Source of the DNA: Acholeplasmatales bacterium | GTDB taxonomy: Bacteria; Bacillota_I; Bacilli_A; Acholeplasmatales; Anaeroplasmataceae | Direction of reading: 5' to 3' | Assembly: GCA_024696565.1 (NCBI GenBank) | Contig: JAILGR010000225.1 | Coordinates: 1 to 10,374, forward strand | Length of the DNA: 10,374 bases | Shown here: positions 1-7,738 of the stretch, in pieces | Layout of the letters: the number at the start of each line of letters is the position of its first letter | How positions within the stretch are numbered: the stretch's first letter is position 1 | Translations under genes and position numbers: made by a program | The notes under the pieces: generated by a model | What the model was told of the DNA's origin: nothing | Database searches by the model: none | Seen by the model: only the letters and a program-made list of their open reading frames with translations

Positions 1-715
<715 letters not shown>

Positions 716-717
716 AA

Positions 718-1344
718 TTACCTTCCTAGATACTCTAATATTTTATTAATACAATCATTTGTAACATCTTCTAAACTTTGATTTCCATCAATTCTAACTA
801 CACGGTCATGATACATATCTAAAACCTTATGATATCCTTCATATACTTTTTTATGGAAATCCATAGTTTCTAAATCTAATCTATCTTGTTTTTCAGCTCT
901 AGATTCTAATCTTTTTAAAGCAACATCAGGAGTAACATCAATGAATATAGTTAATTCTGGTAGGTAATCTAGGGCAAAGCTATTTGCCTTTAATACATTA
1001 TCCATACCTATTCCTCTTGCATAACCTTGATATGCTAAAGATGAATCTAAAAAACGATCACATAAAACAACATAACCATTCTTTAAAGCAGGAATTACCC
1101 TTTCAGATAAATGTTGCATTCTGGCTGCTGCATATAATAATGTTTCACATTCTTTAGTCATTTCTTTATTATTTATATCTAAAATAACTGATCTAATTTG
1201 TTCAGCAATTTTAATTCCACCTGGTTCTCTTGTTGTAATATATTTAATCCCTTTTTCATCTAATACCTTTTTAACAGCTCCAATAATTGATGTCTTTCCA
1301 CTGCACTCTCCACCCTCAAAGGTAATAAAGTTTTTTAATTTCAT
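718..1344 (-). CDS. tmk: Thymidylate kinase
   Basis: It phosphorylates dTMP to dTDP with ATP in the cytoplasm, the step feeding dTTP synthesis. Numbered from the ATG at 1344 (208 residues, normal for the family), the P-loop FEGGECSGKT is at 9-18, TREPGG at 38-43, the DRF motif followed by DSSLAYQG from 96, and the LID stretch RLESRAEKQDR at about 145-155. The P-loop has Cys where most relatives have Gly (GEGSGKT), but still fits GxxxxGK[TS]. In-frame GTG (1353) and ATG (1350) codons lie just upstream. The only ribosome site, GGAG, abuts or overlaps them but sits 8 nt from the ATG at 1344, so I chose that start. holB follows after 2 nt, the usual Firmicute tmk-holB pairing (the small yaaQ gene often found between them is absent). 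Confidence 0.95.
   Translation of the reverse strand: MKLKNFITFEGGECSGKTSIIGAVKKVLDEKGIKYITTREPGGIKIAEQIRSVILDINNKEMTKECETLLYAAARMQHLSERVIPALKNGYVVLCDRFLDSSLAYQGYARGIGMDNVLKANSFALDYLPELTIFIDVTPDVALKRLESRAEKQDRLDLETMDFHKKVYEGYHKVLDMYHDRVVRIDGNQSLEDVTNDCINKILEYLGR
1034..1139. repeat. Source copy of the inverted repeat, inside tmk (arm 2)
   Basis: This is the partner of the arm at 1-106, identical over 106 bases in opposite orientation. Here it sits in an intact thymidylate kinase frame, so this is the original copy and the arm at the window start is the secondary one. Confidence 0.95.
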
Positions 1345-1368
1345 AGTCATCACTCCATATCAATAAAA

Positions 1369-1374
1369 ATTATA
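1369..1374 (-). promoter_or_regulatory. Possible -10 of the tmk-holB promoter
   Basis: Reading the minus strand, TATAAT occurs 24 bases upstream of the tmk ATG. No good -35 lies at 16-18 bases: TTGACC at 1385-1390 is only 10 bases away and the properly spaced hexamer is T-rich. The box lies just beyond the T-tract of the pullulanase terminator, so tmk must either be read from here or by read-through. Confidence 0.4.
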
Positions 1375-1400
1375 CTATAAAAATGGTCAAAATAAAAGTA

Positions 1401-1422
1401 AAAAGGGAAGCATATGCTTCCC
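1401..1422 (-). terminator. Intrinsic terminator after the pullulanase gene
   Basis: The 18-base perfect palindrome GGGAAGCATATGCTTCCC (1405-1422) can form a 7-bp stem with an AUAU loop. On the minus strand it is followed directly by TTTTT and further T-rich sequence. It begins 18 bases after the pullulanase stop and separates that gene from tmk. Confidence 0.88.
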
Positions 1423-1440
1423 TAATTTATCTAAAAGATA

Positions 1441-4400
1441 TTAGATATTTTTATAAGCGATAATTGTTTGATATGGTAATATATCTGTTAAACCAGTTAA
1501 AGTTGTATATTCTCCTAATGTATCTAGGTATAATGTATAACCAGTTAAATCAACGCTTAAATCACTTTCAACACCGCAATGATGAATTACAATGTATTCA
1601 GTATCACCAGATACAACCTTGTATTGGAATGATGTGAAATCTTCTGCAGTAATTACACTTTCGAATACCTTCATACAATCCTTACCATCAGTTAATTGGA
1701 AGCCAGCAACACCTGTCTTTAATGCAATTAACTTTTGATAAATATCCATCATTTCGATATTCTTAACCTTTAATGAATAATCTAATTCATTAACATCATA
1801 AGGTAAGTTATAAGAGTTATGGCTTCCGCCCTTAGTTCTTAAGAATTCTTCACCTGCTAACATGAATGAAATACCTTGAGATGTAAATACTACAGAGTTA
1901 GCTAAAATAGCCATCTTCTTAATAGTTGCATCATCATACTTCTTACCTGTAGCAACGGCTCTATCATATAATGTATAGTTATCATGACAAGTTACATAAT
2001 TTACACATTCAGATGGATTATTCTTATAAGTAACATCATAATATTTAACTCCAGAATCAAATTCATATGAATTATCTAATCTAATATACTTGTTAGCAAT
2101 AACAATATATAAACCATCAGCAACCTTAGATGCAAAATTAGCACTTGTTACTTCTGCTTCATCATAAATATTGAATTCCATCTTTTCTTTATAATATTGA
2201 ACAGTTGAATCAAATGTATCTGTATCTTTAGTCTTAGTCCACTTACCTTCAGCATTTAGGAAATATAGACCAGCTGCAAATGTAGATTCAGTTACTGTAG
2301 CCTTAATTAATACTGCAGCACCAGGTAATACGAAACCAGCAACACCACGAACAATTGATTCTAAGTTAGCCTTAGTTGCACCACTAATCTTTCCAGTGTA
2401 ATATTTAGCATTTGCATCATATGTAGCAGATGCATCAACTAATGTGTATTTGCCATCATTTATAACGAATAAGCCCTTTGCAATATATGTATCAAAGTTA
2501 TCAGCATTAACTTTAGATGTAACTGCTGTATAAGTCATAGAAGCTGTAGCAAAACCAAGTTCTGTAGCAGCAGACATACCACCCTTAATTAAGCCATCTC
2601 TTAGCTTATCATTGAAGCAACCATATCCATCATATTCAGACATATTATTTTGAACAGCTAATAAGTTAGTACCTAAAGCAGCTGTACCACCAGCCCATGG
2701 CTCACCATAAACTGTAATATATTCATTGATTGAATGTAAGTTATTTGATAATTCAGCCATTGTAACTAAATCATGTAGACCCATTAAGTCAAATCTGAAT
2801 CCACCTAATTTATATTCTGTAGCCCAGAATTCAGTAGAATCTACCATAAATTTTCTAAACATTGGCATATTAGATGCAGTTTCATTACCACAACCAGAAC
2901 CATTAGATAATGTATTACCATTATATCTGAAATAATAGCCAGGCATTAATACATCAAAGTTAGACATATCAGCACCAGCAACGTGGTTATAAACGACGTC
3001 CATAATAATATTGATACCAGCTTCATTATAAGCCTTAACTAAAGCCTTGAATTCTTTAATCTTTTCATAGCCATCATATGGATTGCTTGAGAAAATACCA
3101 TCTAATGAGTTATAGTTTAATGGATTATAACCCCAGTTGAATTCAGGGTTAACTTCATTATTATCAGCGTCGAAAACAGGAATTAATTGAACAGCATTAA
3201 CGCCTAATTCTTTAATATGATCAAAACCAGTAGTTACTGTTACACCATTTTCAGTATAAGTTGTACCTTCTTCATAGAATCCCTTGAACTTCTTTGCGTT
3301 TTCTGCAGTACCACCCCAAGTATCTGATGAAGTTAAATCAGCTACGTGAGTTTCATAAACTGCTAATGAAGTTGAAGGATATTCATGAACAGAAATAGTA
3401 TCCCAATCTTCAGGGTTAGTCTTAGAAAAATCAACGATCATACCACGTAGACCATTAACACCTGTAGACTTAGCATATGGGTCAACTACTTCTTTTCCTT
3501 TATACTTATAATTTGTAACAACATAAGTATAATACTTACCTTCTAAATTACCAGAAACTTCTACTTCCCATGTACCCTTTTCGCCACGAGCCATATCATG
3601 TTCTTCAAAAGTATCAGAACCAGGATGATCTGTAGTTGCTAATGCAGCTGGAGTACCAACTTCATAAACACGAAGCTTCATTGCAGTTGCAACAGGGCTC
3701 CATACACGGAATGTAGTCTTCTCTTCTGTGTAAATTGCACCAAGTTGTCCAGTATAAGTATATGCATCAGCAAAATCAGGAACTGCATATAATTTATTGA
3801 TACTTGCTGTACCCTTAGCTGTATGTCCATTTGTAAACTCTACATCTACAGTATAAGTATCAACACAATTAGGCATTGTAGCACCTAAATTATAAGAAAC
3901 AGCTGTAGCCTCGTTCTTAATGAAGTTCTCACTATCTGTTGACTTATTGAAGATTTCTTCATCATTTTTCTTAACAGAGAATGCCTTAATTGAAGATGTA
4001 CCCTTAAAACCAATTAGATAATTAGATTTTGCAGTATCATATGTAATTTCAAAGTCTATAACGTCATCATAGAATGCGTCTTCTAATTTAGTATAAATAG
4101 TCTCATCTCCTGTAACGATCCAAACATTGTATTGATTGTTTGCATCTGCTGTTAAAGTTGTCAAATCGATAAATCTATCTGCGCCATAAGTATCTTTTGC
4201 CCATGAATCAGAACGAACAATAAAACCGATTTGTGTTGCGGATTTGTAATCAGCTAGCTTTAAAGTTGCATAAATACCGAAATCATCAGTCTTATCCATC
4301 TTAACTTGCTTTCCGTCTCCATCCTTTGGCCATACCCATAAAGAATTTAATTCTTCATAGTTAGCATCCCATCTTCTGTAGTGAATATTTAAATCAGTTA

Positions 4401-4533
4401 CTTCAGATGTGTTATTGTTATTGCCGCCATTATTATTGTTGTTATTGTTATTGTTGTTTTCCTGTCCAGGATTACAGCTTGCTAAAGTAAAACACAATAA
4501 TAAAGCTATTAAAAAACCAAAAAACTTTTTCAT
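1441..4533 (-). CDS. pulA: Cell-surface lipoprotein type I pullulanase with repeat insertions
   Basis: It hydrolyses alpha-1,6 branch points in pullulan, starch or glycogen outside the cell (GH13). The 1030 residues begin with a lipoprotein signal peptide with lipobox LASC (Cys20), then an Asn-rich linker (26-41), a CBM41 starch-binding domain (about 47-150, with FIVRSD, DRFIDL, GDETIYT), an Ig-like stretch, a CBM48-like domain (about 262-375) and the catalytic barrel. Barrel motifs are FNWGYNP 465-471, DVVYNH 512-517, GFRFDLMGLHD with nucleophile D582, VYGEPW with acid/base E611, and TCHDN with D851. The D582-E611 spacing of 29 matches what I recall for known pullulanases, but E611-D851 is 240 against roughly 90-130. 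The excess is two insertions (about 664-722 and 735-838) holding three small repeats. The start has AGGAGG 4 nt upstream. The gene is monocistronic, with its own promoter, candidate cre site and terminator. Confidence 0.93.
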   Translation of the reverse strand: MKKFFGFLIALLLCFTLASCNPGQENNNNNNNNNNGGNNNNTSEVTDLNIHYRRWDANYEELNSLWVWPKDGDGKQVKMDKTDDFGIYATLKLADYKSATQIGFIVRSDSWAKDTYGADRFIDLTTLTADANNQYNVWIVTGDETIYTKLEDAFYDDVIDFEITYDTAKSNYLIGFKGTSSIKAFSVKKNDEEIFNKSTDSENFIKNEATAVSYNLGATMPNCVDTYTVDVEFTNGHTAKGTASINKLYAVPDFADAYTYTGQLGAIYTEEKTTFRVWSPVATAMKLRVYEVGTPAALATTDHPGSDTFEEHDMARGEKGTWEVEVSGNLEGKYYTYVVTNYKYKGKEVVDPYAKSTGVNGLRGMIVDFSKTNPEDWDTISVHEYPSTSLAVYETHVADLTSSDTWGGTAENAKKFKGFYEEGTTYTENGVTVTTGFDHIKELGVNAVQLIPVFDADNNEVNPEFNWGYNPLNYNSLDGIFSSNPYDGYEKIKEFKALVKAYNEAGINIIMDVVYNHVAGADMSNFDVLMPGYYFRYNGNTLSNGSGCGNETASNMPMFRKFMVDSTEFWATEYKLGGFRFDLMGLHDLVTMAELSNNLHSINEYITVYGEPWAGGTAALGTNLLAVQNNMSEYDGYGCFNDKLRDGLIKGGMSAATELGFATASMTYTAVTSKVNADNFDTYIAKGLFVINDGKYTLVDASATYDANAKYYTGKISGATKANLESIVRGVAGFVLPGAAVLIKATVTESTFAAGLYFLNAEGKWTKTKDTDTFDSTVQYYKEKMEFNIYDEAEVTSANFASKVADGLYIVIANKYIRLDNSYEFDSGVKYYDVTYKNNPSECVNYVTCHDNYTLYDRAVATGKKYDDATIKKMAILANSVVFTSQGISFMLAGEEFLRTKGGSHNSYNLPYDVNELDYSLKVKNIEMMDIYQKLIALKTGVAGFQLTDGKDCMKVFESVITAEDFTSFQYKVVSGDTEYIVIHHCGVESDLSVDLTGYTLYLDTLGEYTTLTGLTDILPYQTIIAYKNI
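2014..2541 (-). repeat. Three-copy peptide repeat inserted in the pullulanase barrel
   Basis: Three diverged units share the pattern F-x(5-8)-GL[YF]-x(5-6)-[GN]K[YW]-x(6-8)-[YF]D-x(4)-YY. Unit 1 is residues 676-713 (2395-2508), unit 2 residues 747-783 (2185-2295) and unit 3 residues 796-833 (2035-2148). They sit where ordinary pullulanases go directly from a GFxxG-like segment to a short (V)xxG(I/V)AG helix and then to PSxxxNYVxxHDN. Residues 723-734 retain that helix (LESIVRGVAG), so the extra sequence falls in two places: one unit before it and two after it. The units align as protein and have diverged as DNA. Confidence 0.75.
4411..4458 (-). repeat. Asn-codon microsatellite in the lipoprotein linker
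   Basis: Mixed AAC/AAT triplets encode ten Asn, two Gly and four Asn (residues 26-41), six residues after the acylated Cys20. Such linkers hold a surface enzyme off the membrane. The near-perfect triplet repeat is prone to in-frame length change. Confidence 0.85.
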
Positions 4534-4559
4534 ATTTCCTCCTTTTTATTTATTTAAAT

Positions 4560-4574
4560 ATGCAAGCGTTTTTA
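4560..4574. promoter_or_regulatory. Candidate CcpA cre site upstream of pulA
   Basis: The plus-strand bases ATGCAAGCGTTTTTA match the cre consensus WTGNAANCGNWNNCW at all fixed positions but one (T for the final C). The minus strand reading also fits with one mismatch. The site lies between the extended -10 box and the ribosome site, at about +5 to +20 of the expected transcript, a position where CcpA represses. Catabolite repression of a pullulanase is biologically sensible. No ccpA gene is in view. Confidence 0.6.
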
Positions 4575-4586
4575 TTGCTTATATAA

Positions 4587-4595
4587 ATTATAACA
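4587..4595 (-). promoter_or_regulatory. Extended -10 promoter of pulA
   Basis: The minus strand reads TGTTATAAT, a full extended -10 (TGn plus consensus TATAAT), 54 bases upstream of the pulA ATG. The -35 region at the right spacing is weak (CTTTAA or similar), as is common where TGn is present. Transcription should start near 4579-4580. Confidence 0.7.
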
Positions 4596-4615
4596 TAGTT
4601 TATTTAACTTTAAAG

Positions 4616-4652
4616 CAAAAAAAAGATATCTAAAAAAAGATATCATTTTTTC
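4616..4652 (-). terminator. Intrinsic terminator after hom
   Basis: On the minus strand, GATATC, an 8-base T-rich loop and GATATC form a short stem. It is extended by an upstream A-run pairing with the downstream T-run, across one T-T mismatch. A tract of nine T residues follows. It starts about 15 bases past the hom stop and ends immediately upstream of the pulA promoter. The stem is AT-rich, so it may be leaky. Confidence 0.7.
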
Positions 4653-4666
4653 GAAATTTTTATATT

Positions 4667-5755
4667 CTACAATATTCTTGCATAAAATTTAGCATTTTGA
4701 AGTGCTTCATCACTAACATTAGATTTAACTTCATAATTGCCATTTTCATCAAAAATATAATATGTATATGGATTCTTTATATTCTTATTAACTGATAAAA
4801 TATTCTTCACATCAAAATCAATATAAGCTCTATTTTCTAAAATAGATACTAAGTCAGCTACTATTGCAGTTGCTGTAGGGATAGAACCTGCCCCCTTACC
4901 ATAGAACATCAAATTATCATTAGTTGAACCAGTATATAAAATCGCATTGAATTCATACTTAATAGATGAGAATGGATGATTTGCTTTAACAATTGTAGGT
5001 TCAACTCTAATTAAAACATCATTATCTTGATTCTTATATGATGATGCAACATATTTTAAAGAATAACCTAATTCTTTAATTTTATTTAAAATATTTTTAT
5101 TTACACCAGTAATACCATAATGATAAATATCATCATTATTAATAACACCACTAAATGCTAAGCTAGATAAGATATTAATCTTTCTAACAATATCTAATCC
5201 TTCTAAATCAGCAGTTGGATTAGCTTCAGCAAAACCATTCTTCTTTGCTAAATCTAATGCATCTTCAAAAGATAAATCCTCATCAGCCATCTTAGTTAAA
5301 ATATAATTTGTAGTACCATTTAAAATACCATAAATATCGTTAACTTCATTTACTTTAAGATTATCAATTAATGTACGGATAATAGGAATTCCTCCACCGG
5401 CAGAAGCTTCAAAACAAAATGAACAATCATTTTCATGGGCAAGACTAATAAATTCTTGTAAATGTAATGATACTACTTCTTTATTTGCAGTAATAACATT
5501 TTTACCCTTAGCTAAGCATCTACTAATTACTTCATAAGGTAAGTCATGTCCGCCTAACACCTCTACTACAGTAGCTATTTCATCATCATTAATAATTTCA
5601 TTAATATCTGTTACTAATAATTCTTTTAGTTCATCTTTTTTAAATGGAAGATCAAATACTTTTTTAATTTCACAATTATATTTTTTATTTAATTTATTAA
5701 CTAAAGTAAATACTCCTCTTCCTATAGTTCCATATCCAAATAATCCCAGCTTCAT
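4667..5755 (-). CDS. hom: Homoserine dehydrogenase, short form without clear ACT domain
   Basis: It reduces aspartate semialdehyde to homoserine with NAD(P)H, the branch leading to threonine and methionine. The 362 residues show the Rossmann motif GYGTIGRGV at 7-15, ITANKEVV at 88-95 (K92), the EASAGGGIPII substrate-domain strand at 116-126, ILNGTTNYILT at 144-154, GFAEANPTADLEGLD at 174-188 with the conserved K192, and GKGAGSIPTATA at 286-297. Bacillus-type enzymes of about 430 residues end in a regulatory ACT domain. Here only about 50 residues follow the catalytic part and they lack an evident ACT fold, so threonine feedback may be absent or different. The start is supported by AAGGTGG 7 nt upstream. 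The gene stands alone with its own promoter and terminator; no thrB or thrC is adjacent. Confidence 0.94.
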   Translation of the reverse strand: MKLGLFGYGTIGRGVFTLVNKLNKKYNCEIKKVFDLPFKKDELKELLVTDINEIINDDEIATVVEVLGGHDLPYEVISRCLAKGKNVITANKEVVSLHLQEFISLAHENDCSFCFEASAGGGIPIIRTLIDNLKVNEVNDIYGILNGTTNYILTKMADEDLSFEDALDLAKKNGFAEANPTADLEGLDIVRKINILSSLAFSGVINNDDIYHYGITGVNKNILNKIKELGYSLKYVASSYKNQDNDVLIRVEPTIVKANHPFSSIKYEFNAILYTGSTNDNLMFYGKGAGSIPTATAIVADLVSILENRAYIDFDVKNILSVNKNIKNPYTYYIFDENGNYEVKSNVSDEALQNAKFYARIL

Positions 5756-5782
5756 AAAAATACCACCTTTTTATATGGTTTT

Positions 5783-5811
5783 ATTATACAAGTTTAATTC
5801 TAAACTTTCAA
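5783..5811 (-). promoter_or_regulatory. Sigma-A-type promoter of hom
   Basis: The minus strand has -35 TTGAAA (5806-5811) and -10 TATAAT (5783-5788) separated by exactly 17 bases, about 28 bases upstream of the hom ATG. The resulting leader of about 20 nt is too short for a T-box or riboswitch. The spacer carries an inverted repeat, AGTTTA-N4-TAAACT (5791-5806), which could be an operator. Confidence 0.85.
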
Positions 5812-5829
5812 TGTGAAATCCTTTTCACA
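5812..5829. promoter_or_regulatory. Perfect 18-bp dyad next to the hom -35, candidate operator
   Basis: TGTGAAA-TCCT-TTTCACA has seven perfectly matched bases on each side and abuts the -35 hexamer of the hom promoter. Its symmetry and position suggest a dimeric regulator binding site. The TGTGA/TCACA half-sites resemble CRP-type sites, but the half-site spacing is 8 instead of 6, so CRP is not implied. No T-run follows, so it is not a terminator. Confidence 0.55.
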
Positions 5830-5883
5830 AATACACTTGTTTTTCTCTCACACACAAAATTATCTATTTTTCCGTATATATAG

Positions 5884-5903
5884 AAAAATGCCATATAGGC
5901 ATT
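5884..5903 (-). terminator. Intrinsic terminator of the CDF operon
   Basis: On the minus strand AATGCC-TATAT-GGCATT forms a 6-bp stem running into TTTT. The stem overlaps the stop codon of the CDF gene, so it ends the four-gene transcript that begins near 8743. Confidence 0.8.
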
Positions 5904-7002
5904 AATCTGAATAATTTAAATCTAAGTTAATATAAACAGTAAAATCAGGATAAATCTCTTTAACCTTAGCTATCATATCATTGATAAATTTTTGTTTATC
6001 TAAAATAGTAAAATTAATAACACAATCAAAACTTAATAATTTATTCTCTTCATCAACAAAATAGCCATGAGAACCTAAAGTACCTTTAGTATCAGTTACT
6101 ATTTTATTAATATTATCATAATATGATTGATATTTATCATCTCTAGCATAAACACCAACAGTTAAAATAATATGGAATTTCTCCATTATCATTGATTGAA
6201 TCTTCATTGTTAATACATGAATATCTAGGGCACTTAAGCTTGAAGATATTTCAACATGAACAGAACCTATTGCCTTATCAGGACCATAATTATGAATTAT
6301 TAAATCATAAGCCCCATAAACATTATCTAATTCTTTAATAGAAGCCTTAATTTGTTTAGTAATAGCTGCATCAGGTCTTGTGCCCATAACATTAGAAATT
6401 GATTCTAATAATATCTCAATACCAGCTTTTAAAATGAAAACGGCTATAATAATACCAACATAACCATCAATATTGAAATTCCAAATCAATGCAACACCAA
6501 TACCAATTAGGGTTGCAACAGAAACAATAGCATCCATTAATGCATCAACACCTGAGGCCACAAGTGCATCAGAATTATATTTCTTACCTTGATGCTTAGT
6601 ATATAAACCAAGAGCCACTTTAACTAAGATTGCACTACCAATAATAACTGCTGAATACCATTTAAAATCTAGTTCTTCAGGAGTAATTATTTTCTTTATA
6701 GCTTCAACAAAACTTGAAGCTCCTGTAGCAATAATAATTACAGCAATAATTAATGCTGTAAAATATTCAATTCTACCATAACCATAAGGATGCTTATCAT
6801 TAGGCTTTTTCTTAGATAATTTAATACCTATAATAGTTACAACACTAGATATTGCATCACTTAAATTATTTATTGCATCTAATATAACAGATACCGCTCC
6901 AGCTAAAAAGCCAACTAAAGCCTTTAACCCAGATAATATGATATTGGCTAAAATACCAATAATACTTGTTTTTGTAATATTCTTTTCTCTAATATCTTGC
7001 AT
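5902..7002 (-). CDS. CDF-family divalent cation exporter, probably manganese type
   Basis: This membrane protein should export a divalent metal in exchange for protons. TM helices lie at about 12-32, 35-60, 81-101, 115-134, 150-173 and 178-200. The metal-site residues are N45-x3-D49 in TM2 (NNLSD) and D153-x3-D157 in TM5 (DALMD), with the HPYGYGRIEY loop after TM2. N/DxxxD in TM2 with DxxxD in TM5, and no His, is the pattern of Mn exporters such as MntE/MneP; Zn exporters usually have His. A cytoplasmic domain with VHVEISS follows (about 210-287). A further 70 residues (about 297-366) look like a second beta-alpha-beta cytoplasmic module, making this longer than the usual 300 residues. GAGG lies 5 nt before the ATG and overlaps the upstream stop, so it is the last gene of the operon. 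Confidence 0.9.
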   Translation of the reverse strand: MQDIREKNITKTSIIGILANIILSGLKALVGFLAGAVSVILDAINNLSDAISSVVTIIGIKLSKKKPNDKHPYGYGRIEYFTALIIAVIIIATGASSFVEAIKKIITPEELDFKWYSAVIIGSAILVKVALGLYTKHQGKKYNSDALVASGVDALMDAIVSVATLIGIGVALIWNFNIDGYVGIIIAVFILKAGIEILLESISNVMGTRPDAAITKQIKASIKELDNVYGAYDLIIHNYGPDKAIGSVHVEISSSLSALDIHVLTMKIQSMIMEKFHIILTVGVYARDDKYQSYYDNINKIVTDTKGTLGSHGYFVDEENKLLSFDCVINFTILDKQKFINDMIAKVKEIYPDFTVYINLDLNYSD

Positions 7003-7009
7003 AAAAACC

Positions 7010-7738
7010 TCAAATTAATATTAATAATAAAACTATTCCTATTATTACTAAAAATAAAATAGAACCAGTAATAATTAATCCTTTTTTATTCATATTAACA
7101 ATATATAACTTTCTTGATATTATAGATAATAAAATTGATGTTAAAATACACCCACCAAACATACCAACTATAAATAATAAGCTTTCATACCAAGGATTAT
7201 CATATACTTCTAAAAAAGGATATGGAATTAATGATTCACTCCATACTTTAGTAAAACAAAAAAGTAGGGCAAAAAAACCATAAACTGCCATAGGTAATAT
7301 ACCTAATATTGCCATCTTTTTAGATATCTTATCTTTATAAACGAATAAAAAAGATATAACACAAAGCATAGGATTAGTAGCATGTAATACTATCATCTTA
7401 TATCCATGTAAAAGCATAGAGCCAAAATATGGCAATAAAACAATGACGACAGTTAAAAAAATTAATAGTGCTGATACAGCAGCCATTAAATGTAATATAT
7501 AACTTATTTTAGTTTCTTTTTTTAATATTAAAAATATACTAATTACAATTGAAGCTAAAATAATAAATATATTGCCATCAATTGTAAAATATCTAAAAAT
7601 ATTAACTCCTGATACACTAACAGCATTATTAGAACCAGGGCTTGAGAAAGCTTGAGATATAATAGCTATACTTCCCATAACAACTATTATTAAATGAATT
7701 ATTAAAGGAATAACTATTAATAAGGTTTTATTTTTCAC
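7010..7738 (-). CDS. Pr6Pr / FAR-17a-AIG1-like multi-pass membrane protein
   Basis: The 242-residue protein has six or seven hydrophobic helices, including a hydrophobic C-terminal tail. The stretch FRYFTIDGN (48-56) and LHATNP (118-123) resemble the FTxxSN and LHxxxP signatures of bacterial Pr6Pr proteins, relatives of eukaryotic AIG1/ADTRP. In AIG1 and ADTRP a membrane Thr and His are catalytic for fatty-acid ester hydrolysis; T52 and H119 sit in equivalent-looking places here. That is inference from short motifs, and the bacterial role is unknown. It starts with GTG at 7738, overlapping the upstream HTH gene by 11 bases, with AAGGAAG 6 nt before it; the next Met is residue 21. The TGA stop is 7 bases before the CDF gene. 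It is cotranscribed with both neighbours. Confidence 0.7.
   Translation of the reverse strand: MKNKTLLIVIPLIIHLIIVVMGSIAIISQAFSSPGSNNAVSVSGVNIFRYFTIDGNIFIILASIVISIFLILKKETKISYILHLMAAVSALLIFLTVVIVLLPYFGSMLLHGYKMIVLHATNPMLCVISFLFVYKDKISKKMAILGILPMAVYGFFALLFCFTKVWSESLIPYPFLEVYDNPWYESLLFIVGMFGGCILTSILLSIISRKLYIVNMNKKGLIITGSILFLVIIGIVLLLILI

Noticed and set aside
1385..1390. TTGACC as the -35 of tmk
   Set aside because: It lies only 10 bases from the TATAAT box, too close for sigma-A recognition.
2726..2935. Plus-strand ORF of 69 codons
   Set aside because: It is antisense to the pullulanase catalytic motifs (D582 and E611 region), with no ribosome site or promoter and a well-supported gene opposite.
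4409..4633. Plus-strand ORF of 74 codons beginning with a Leu/Pro-rich run
   Set aside because: The low-complexity start is the reverse reading of the Asn-codon repeat, signal peptide and upstream region of pulA.
5812..5829. TGTGA/TCACA dyad as a CRP site
   Set aside because: Half-sites are 8 bases apart instead of 6, and CRP-type control is not expected from this gene set; kept only as an unidentified operator candidate.
5756..5901. T-box or amino-acid riboswitch upstream of hom
   Set aside because: The predicted transcript leader is only about 20 nt, too short for either.
7008..7012. TGA read as tryptophan (Mycoplasma-type code)
   Set aside because: The many Trp codons in the window's conserved proteins are TGG and no conserved position needs UGA=Trp, so TGA here is a stop.
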